NCBI RefSeq assembly: GCF_000204645.1
Contig: NC_015422.1
Span: 3,241,001-3,305,000, forward strand
Source of the DNA: Alicycliphilus denitrificans K601
GTDB lineage: Bacteria > Pseudomonadota > Gammaproteobacteria > Burkholderiales > Burkholderiaceae_C
Direction of reading: 5' to 3'
DNA length: 64,000 nucleotides
Made by a program: the position numbers and the translations under genes. This document shows, in pieces, positions 60,469 through 64,000 of the stretch; position 1 is the first letter of the stretch, and each line of letters starts with the position of its first letter. A model generated the notes under the pieces. It had not been told where the DNA came from and ran no database searches. It saw only the letters and a program-made list of their open reading frames with translations.

Positions 60469-61101
60469 ATGGCCTACAGCGCCGCGCAACTGGAGCAGGC
60501 CCGCAAGCTGGGCACGTCCACACTGTTCGAGGCCTCGGGCTTGGCCACCGGCGCCGCCAACGCGGCCATCCGCCCCGTGTGGGCCGGAGCATCGATCGCC
60601 GGGCCGGCCTATCCGCTCGAATGCTCGCCGGGGGACAACCTGGCCATCCACATCGCGATGGAGAAGGCGCCGCGCGGCAGCATCCTTGTCATCTCCACCG
60701 GCGGCTTCGTCGCGGGCTACTGGGGCGAAGTGCTGACGGTGGCGGCCGAGGCGGCGGGCATCGCGGGCCTGGTCATCGACGGCGGCGTGCGCGACGTCGC
60801 GGCGCTCACCAGCCGGCGCTTCGCGGTGTTCACGCGCGGCATCTCGATGCGCGGCACCATCAAGGCCAGCGCGCCTTCCGTCGGCCAGCCCATCAGCCTC
60901 ACCGGCACGCCCGTAGCACCGGGTGATCTGGTGGTTGCCGACGACGACGGCGTGCTGGTCATTCCGGCCGCGCACGTCGAGCACGCCTTGGCGAACGGCC
61001 AGGCCCGTGCGGACAAGGAAGCCCGCATGATGGAAGCGCTGGCGCAAGGCAAATCCACGCTGGAACTCATGGGCCTGACGAGCTGGAGACAAGCCCGATG
61101 A
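60469..61101 (+). CDS. RraA family protein, copy 3 (variant motif)
   Basis: A 210-residue RraA-fold protein, six bases after copy 2. The usual D-x20-R-D motif reads E-x20-R-D here (YWGE to GVRD), so the first acidic residue is Glu instead of Asp. Other family segments (VIDGGVRDVAAL, DDDGVLVIPAAHVEHAL) are present. The change may alter specificity or make it a partner subunit of copy 2. Its stop overlaps the aminotransferase start (ATGA), so they are co-translated. Confidence 0.85.
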   Translation: MAYSAAQLEQARKLGTSTLFEASGLATGAANAAIRPVWAGASIAGPAYPLECSPGDNLAIHIAMEKAPRGSILVISTGGFVAGYWGEVLTVAAEAAGIAGLVIDGGVRDVAALTSRRFAVFTRGISMRGTIKASAPSVGQPISLTGTPVAPGDLVVADDDGVLVIPAAHVEHALANGQARADKEARMMEALAQGKSTLELMGLTSWRQAR

Positions 61102-62315
61102 ATGCGTCGGTCCATGCGTTGAACCGCTTCCTGGCCCAAGCCAAGCCTTCGGCCACCTACAAAGTGATGGACCGTGTGGCCGCGCGCCGTTCGGCGGGCG
61201 CCCAGGTGATCTCGCTGTGCGCGGGCGAGCCGGACTTCGATACGCCCGGCCATGTGCGCGAGGCCGGCATCGCCGCCATCCGCGCCGGCCATACCCGCTA
61301 CACGCAGGTGGCCGGGCTGCGCGCCCTGCGCGAAGCGATTGCCGCCAAGTTCCAGCGCGAGAACGGGCTGGAGCTGGACTGGCGCGGCACCCTGGTGTGC
61401 AGCGGCGGCAAGCAGGCGATCTTCAACGCGCTGGCCGCCACACTGAACGAGGGCGACGAGGTCATCATGCCCGCGCCGTACTGGGTGAGCTACCCCGAGA
61501 TCGTGCAGCTGTGCGGCAGCAAGGCCATCACCGTGGCCTGCAATGCCGGGAACGGCTTCAAGCTCACCCCCGCCGCGCTGCAAGCCGCGATCACGCCGCG
61601 CACGCGCTGGCTCATCCTCAATTCGCCCTCCAACCCGACGGGCGCGGTCTACAGCCGCGCGGAACTGCAGGCACTGGCCGAGGTGCTGCTCGCGCACCCG
61701 CATGTACTGGTGCTGTCCGACGACATATACGAACACCTGATCTTCGACGGCCTGGCGTTCTTCACCATCGCCCAGGTGGAGCCGCGCCTGCGCGAACGCG
61801 TGCTGACCATGAACGGCGTTTCCAAGGCCTATGCCATGACCGGCTGGCGCATCGGGTTCTGCACGGGGCCTGGCTGGCTGATCGAAGCCATGGAGAAGCT
61901 GCAAGGCCAGCAGACCTCGGGGGCGTGCACCATCTCGCAACATGCGGCGCTGGCCGCGCTGACCGGACCGCAAGACTTCATCCAGCAATCGCGCACAGCC
62001 TTCCAGCGGCGGCGCGACATGGTGGTCGAGTCGCTGAACCAGGCGCCAGGCCTGCATTGCGAAGTGCCGCAAGGCGCGTTCTACGCATTCGCCTCCTGCG
62101 AGGGCCTGATCGGCAAGACTACCCCCGGGGGCACGCAGCTGGACACGGACGAGGCGGTGGCCACTGCCTTGCTGGGCGAGGCGGGCGTGGCCGCCGTGCA
62201 CGGCAGCGCCTTTGGCCTGGGGCCCTACCTGCGCGTCGCCTACGCCATCGACGATGCGGCACTGCGCGGCGCCTGCGAGGCAATTCGGCACTTCTGCACC
62301 CGCCTGGCGGACTAG
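61098..62315 (+). CDS. PLP-dependent aminotransferase (class I, aspartate-type)
   Basis: A 405-residue fold-type I aminotransferase of subgroup I-gamma. It shows AGEPDFDTPGHV, LNSPSNPTGAVYSRAEL and the PLP lysine in GVSKAYAMTGWRIGF, with the arginine carboxylate site in the C-terminal domain (LRVAYAID). It is coupled by an ATGA overlap to RraA copy 3. Together with an amino-acid-type binding protein in the cluster, it suggests transamination of a hydroxylated glutamate-like amino acid to a 4-hydroxy-2-oxo acid that the RraA proteins cleave. This is inference. Confidence 0.92.
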   Translation: MNASVHALNRFLAQAKPSATYKVMDRVAARRSAGAQVISLCAGEPDFDTPGHVREAGIAAIRAGHTRYTQVAGLRALREAIAAKFQRENGLELDWRGTLVCSGGKQAIFNALAATLNEGDEVIMPAPYWVSYPEIVQLCGSKAITVACNAGNGFKLTPAALQAAITPRTRWLILNSPSNPTGAVYSRAELQALAEVLLAHPHVLVLSDDIYEHLIFDGLAFFTIAQVEPRLRERVLTMNGVSKAYAMTGWRIGFCTGPGWLIEAMEKLQGQQTSGACTISQHAALAALTGPQDFIQQSRTAFQRRRDMVVESLNQAPGLHCEVPQGAFYAFASCEGLIGKTTPGGTQLDTDEAVATALLGEAGVAAVHGSAFGLGPYLRVAYAIDDAALRGACEAIRHFCTRLAD

Positions 62316-62321
62316 CGCTAC

Positions 62322-62412
62322 CGACTTGATAGCTACCAGCGCCTTTCATTTCCAGGTTTTCCATATAAAACTATGTGAAATCCTTTTATGAAAAGCGCTG
62401 GCAGCTATCAAA
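62322..62412. repeat. Two inverted copies of the dispersed repeat between convergent genes
   Basis: TTGATAGCTACCAGCGCC at 62326-62343 and GCGCTGGCAGCTATCAA at 62395-62411 face each other, extended by TTTCAT and ATGAAAA, around an AT-rich centre. The whole can form one long hairpin. It fills the gap between the aminotransferase and rnhA and probably terminates both. Confidence 0.85.
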
Positions 62413-62417
62413 TTCGA

Positions 62418-62864
62418 TTACCGTCCCAGCGCCTGCTCCACACCCTTGTTGGCCAGCGCATCGGCACGCTCGTTGCCCGGGTCGCCCGCGTGGCCCTTCA
62501 CCCAGTGCCATTCGATGCGGTGGCCCGCCTTGTGCGCCAGCTCGTCCAGGCGCTGCCACAGCTCCACGTTCTTGACCGGCTGGCCCGCAGCGGTGCGCCA
62601 GCCCTTTTTCTTCCAGCCATGGATCCATTCGGTGATGCCCTGGCGCACGTACTGGCTGTCAAGGTACAGCGCCACCTGGCAGGGGCGCTTGAGCGCCGCC
62701 AGCGCCTGGATGACGGCCATCAGCTCCATGCGGTTGTTGGTGGTCCCCAGCTCGCCGCCGAACAGCTCCTTCTCGAGCTCGCCCGAGCGCAGCACCACCC
62801 CCCAGCCGCCGGGGCCCGGATTGCCCTTGCACGCACCGTCGGTATAGATCACCACCTGATTCAA
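62418..62864 (-). CDS. rnhA: Ribonuclease HI
   Basis: A 148-residue RNase HI that cuts the RNA strand of RNA-DNA hybrids. The DEDD catalytic residues are visible: Asp in [12 protein letters not shown], Glu in NNRMELMA, Asp in LYLDSQYV and Asp in [12 protein letters not shown]. The start is a TTG at 62864, chosen because AGGAG lies six bases upstream and because the protein then begins NQVVIYTDG, as in homologues. A hairpin separates it from the upstream methyltransferase. Confidence 0.95.
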   Translation of the reverse strand: MNQVVIYTDGACKGNPGPGGWGVVLRSGELEKELFGGELGTTNNRMELMAVIQALAALKRPCQVALYLDSQYVRQGITEWIHGWKKKGWRTAAGQPVKNVELWQRLDELAHKAGHRIEWHWVKGHAGDPGNERADALANKGVEQALGR

Positions 62865-62888
62865 AAAAGACTCCTGAAGAAACAAGAA

Positions 62889-62907
62889 ACCCACCGTCCC
62901 GGTGGGT
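62889..62907 (-). terminator. Hairpin between the methyltransferase and rnhA
   Basis: ACCCACCG / CGGTGGGT (8-bp perfect stem, 62889-62896 and 62900-62907) with a 3-base loop, followed on the minus strand by TTCTTGTTTCTT. The T tract is interrupted, so termination may be partial and let some transcripts reach rnhA. Confidence 0.55.
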
Positions 62908-62909
62908 GC

Positions 62910-63692
62910 TCAATGCCGCCGCGCGACCTGTACCTGCGCGGCCGCGGCCTTCGGCGCCTTGCGCCACGAGGGCTCCAGCAGCCGCATGCCCTGCACGCGC
63001 TTGGCAGCGACGATTACGTAGGCGGCCCCGAGTATCGGCCACCAGCGCGCGCCCAGCCCGTCCATCCAGCCGTAATGCTCCAGCCAGCGCTCGCTGGCCG
63101 CCGCGGGCCGGTAGCAGCCGAAGCTGATCGACTCCAGCTCGAACCCCAGCAGGCGCAGCCAGTCGCGCAGGCGCCCTGGCGTGATGAACTCCCCCACGTC
63201 CGGCAGGTAAAGCTGCCCCCCCCCGCCGCAGCGCTGATACAGCCGCGCGCGCCACTGGCGCAGGCCCCACAGGCTCAAGGGATTCAGGCCGCTGATCACC
63301 GCCCTGCCCTCGGGCACCAGCACGCGGTACACCTCGCGCAGCGCCGCGTGCGGGTCGACGCTGAGCTCCAGCGTGTGGGGCATGGCCACCAGGTCCAGGC
63401 TGCCCTCGGCAAACGGCAGGGCCACGGCCTCGGCCAGCAGGGCCACGGCCGGCGCCTCGGCGGGCGACGCCTCGCGCGGCAGCAATCGCGCCTCTTCGCC
63501 GCCCAGCGCCAGCCAGCGGTGCGGCATGCGATTGGCGCGCAGGCCCTGCAGGCCCGGCATGCCGAGCTGCAGCGCGTGGTAGCCGAAGATGTCGGCCACC
63601 AGTTCGTCGTAGCGCTCCTGCTCCCAGGCGAGCAGGTAGCGCCCGGGGGGGGAGCCAAACCAGTGGTGTAAACCTATAATTTCGCCGCTCAT
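62910..63692 (-). CDS. SAM-dependent methyltransferase (YafS-like)
   Basis: A 260-residue class I methyltransferase-fold protein. The N-terminus has SPPGRYLLAWEQERYDE, a family hallmark. The SAM-binding region is degenerate around VALLAEAVALPFAEGSLDLV with LPFAEGSLDLV as the acidic post-I motif, and NPLSLWGLRQWR follows. It lies between rnhA and gloB, the same neighbourhood as yafS in enterics. Its substrate is unknown. The ATG at 63692 overlaps the gloB start on the other strand, so a downstream start is possible. Confidence 0.85.
   Translation of the reverse strand: MSGEIIGLHHWFGSPPGRYLLAWEQERYDELVADIFGYHALQLGMPGLQGLRANRMPHRWLALGGEEARLLPREASPAEAPAVALLAEAVALPFAEGSLDLVAMPHTLELSVDPHAALREVYRVLVPEGRAVISGLNPLSLWGLRQWRARLYQRCGGGGQLYLPDVGEFITPGRLRDWLRLLGFELESISFGCYRPAAASERWLEHYGWMDGLGARWWPILGAAYVIVAAKRVQGMRLLEPSWRKAPKAAAAQVQVARRH
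63675..63680 (+). promoter_or_regulatory. TATAAT -10 box next to the gloB start
   Basis: A perfect TATAAT at 63675-63680, ten bases before the gloB ATG. No good -35 box is visible at 63652-63657. Transcription would start a few bases before or at the ATG, giving a nearly leaderless mRNA. Confidence 0.4.
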
Positions 63693-64000
63693 GAACTTGC
63701 TGCCGCTGCCCGCCTTCTCCGATAACTACATCTGGATGCTGCACGACGCTCGCCATGCACTCGTCGTGGACCCGGGCGACGCCGCGCCGGTATTGCAGGC
63801 ACTGCATGGCATGGGGCTGTCACTGCGGACGATTCTAGTCACGCACCACCATGGCGACCATGTGGGCGGGGTGAACGCCCTGCGCGAAGCCACCGGCGCC
63901 GCCATCTACGGCCCCGCGGGCGAGGCGATGCCCGAGCCCATCACGCGCCTGCGCCATGGCGAGGCCGTCACCGCGCTGGGCCTGCGCTTCGCGGTGATCG
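63691..64000 (+). CDS. gloB: Hydroxyacylglutathione hydrolase (glyoxalase II), N-terminal part
   Basis: The first 103 residues of a metallo-beta-lactamase-fold glyoxalase II; the gene runs off the window. MNLLPLPAFSDNYIWML is the family N-terminus, and the metal-binding motif THHHGDHVGG (THxHxDH) is present near residue 51. It hydrolyses S-lactoylglutathione to lactate and glutathione in methylglyoxal detoxification. It is head to head with the methyltransferase, their start codons overlapping on opposite strands. Confidence 0.95.
   Translation, partial: MNLLPLPAFSDNYIWMLHDARHALVVDPGDAAPVLQALHGMGLSLRTILVTHHHGDHVGGVNALREATGAAIYGPAGEAMPEPITRLRHGEAVTALGLRFAVI

Overview
The window looks like chromosomal DNA of a Burkholderiales bacterium, most likely family Comamonadaceae (Acidovorax / Alicycliphilus / Diaphorobacter-like). 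The grounds are very high GC, dense co-directional gene strings with ATGA overlaps, the order ilvB-ilvN-ilvC-pssA followed by leuA, a sigma factor-DUF3619-DUF3106-RDD block, a FimV-type protein, and a short dispersed hairpin repeat of a type I associate with that family. No rRNA, tRNA, IS element, prophage or CRISPR array was seen. The genus is an inference from gene content and order, not from a search.

Region by region: 1-2974 holds the end of a 7Fe ferredoxin gene, its likely ferredoxin-NADP reductase, a CytX-type pyrimidine permease and a secreted SH3 protein. 2985-7062 is thiamine synthesis: thiD faces a TPP riboswitch that heads thiO-thiS-thiG-thiE. 7073-14792 has a FimV-like protein, a beta-oxidation set (3-hydroxyacyl-CoA dehydrogenase, enoyl-CoA hydratase), a Crp-type regulator and a kinase-like/acyl-CoA dehydrogenase pair. 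14800-21534 is proline use: trifunctional putA behind an inverted repeat carrying PutA-type GTTGCA boxes, putP, and an IclR regulator. 21572-26211 is pbpG and two tandem 2-isopropylmalate synthase genes controlled by a well-formed leucine attenuator. 26234-30999 is an aromatic-ring catabolic module (LysR, small VOC protein, AAHS-type transporter, fumarylacetoacetase-family hydrolase, maleylacetoacetate isomerase-type GST) lying between leuA and pssA. 31024-35595 is pssA-ilvC-ilvN-ilvB. 35884-39406 is an ECF sigma factor block with DUF3619, DUF3106, RDD, dgkA and a LOG-family hydrolase.

39416-45254 holds a P-II protein, nadE, a decayed TonB-receptor tail, a FemAB/GNAT-like protein, and an MCP-CheW pair. 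45456-50450 has soluble and membrane pyrophosphatases back to back, an aldehyde dehydrogenase and a DUF2889 protein. 50499-55902 is molybdenum cofactor synthesis (moaA, mobA, moeA) with a divergent PilJ-domain protein and an FNR-like box between. 55889-62315 is an accessory catabolic cluster: two orphan solute-binding proteins, three RraA-type aldolase-like proteins, a LysR regulator and a PLP aminotransferase. 62418-64000 is rnhA, a methyltransferase and the start of gloB.

The most notable observations are: (i) the leucine attenuator, with an 18-residue leader peptide carrying six Leu codons, a terminator and a plausible antiterminator pairing; (ii) a dispersed hairpin repeat of about 45 bp that forms terminators, adjoins stop codons and a Shine-Dalgarno, and appears read in frame inside moeA, a GNAT gene and possibly nadE; (iii) the three-RraA/aminotransferase cluster, consistent with an undescribed route for a gamma-hydroxy amino acid or related compound; and (iv) the aromatic module whose only visible dioxygenase candidate is a 184-residue VOC protein.
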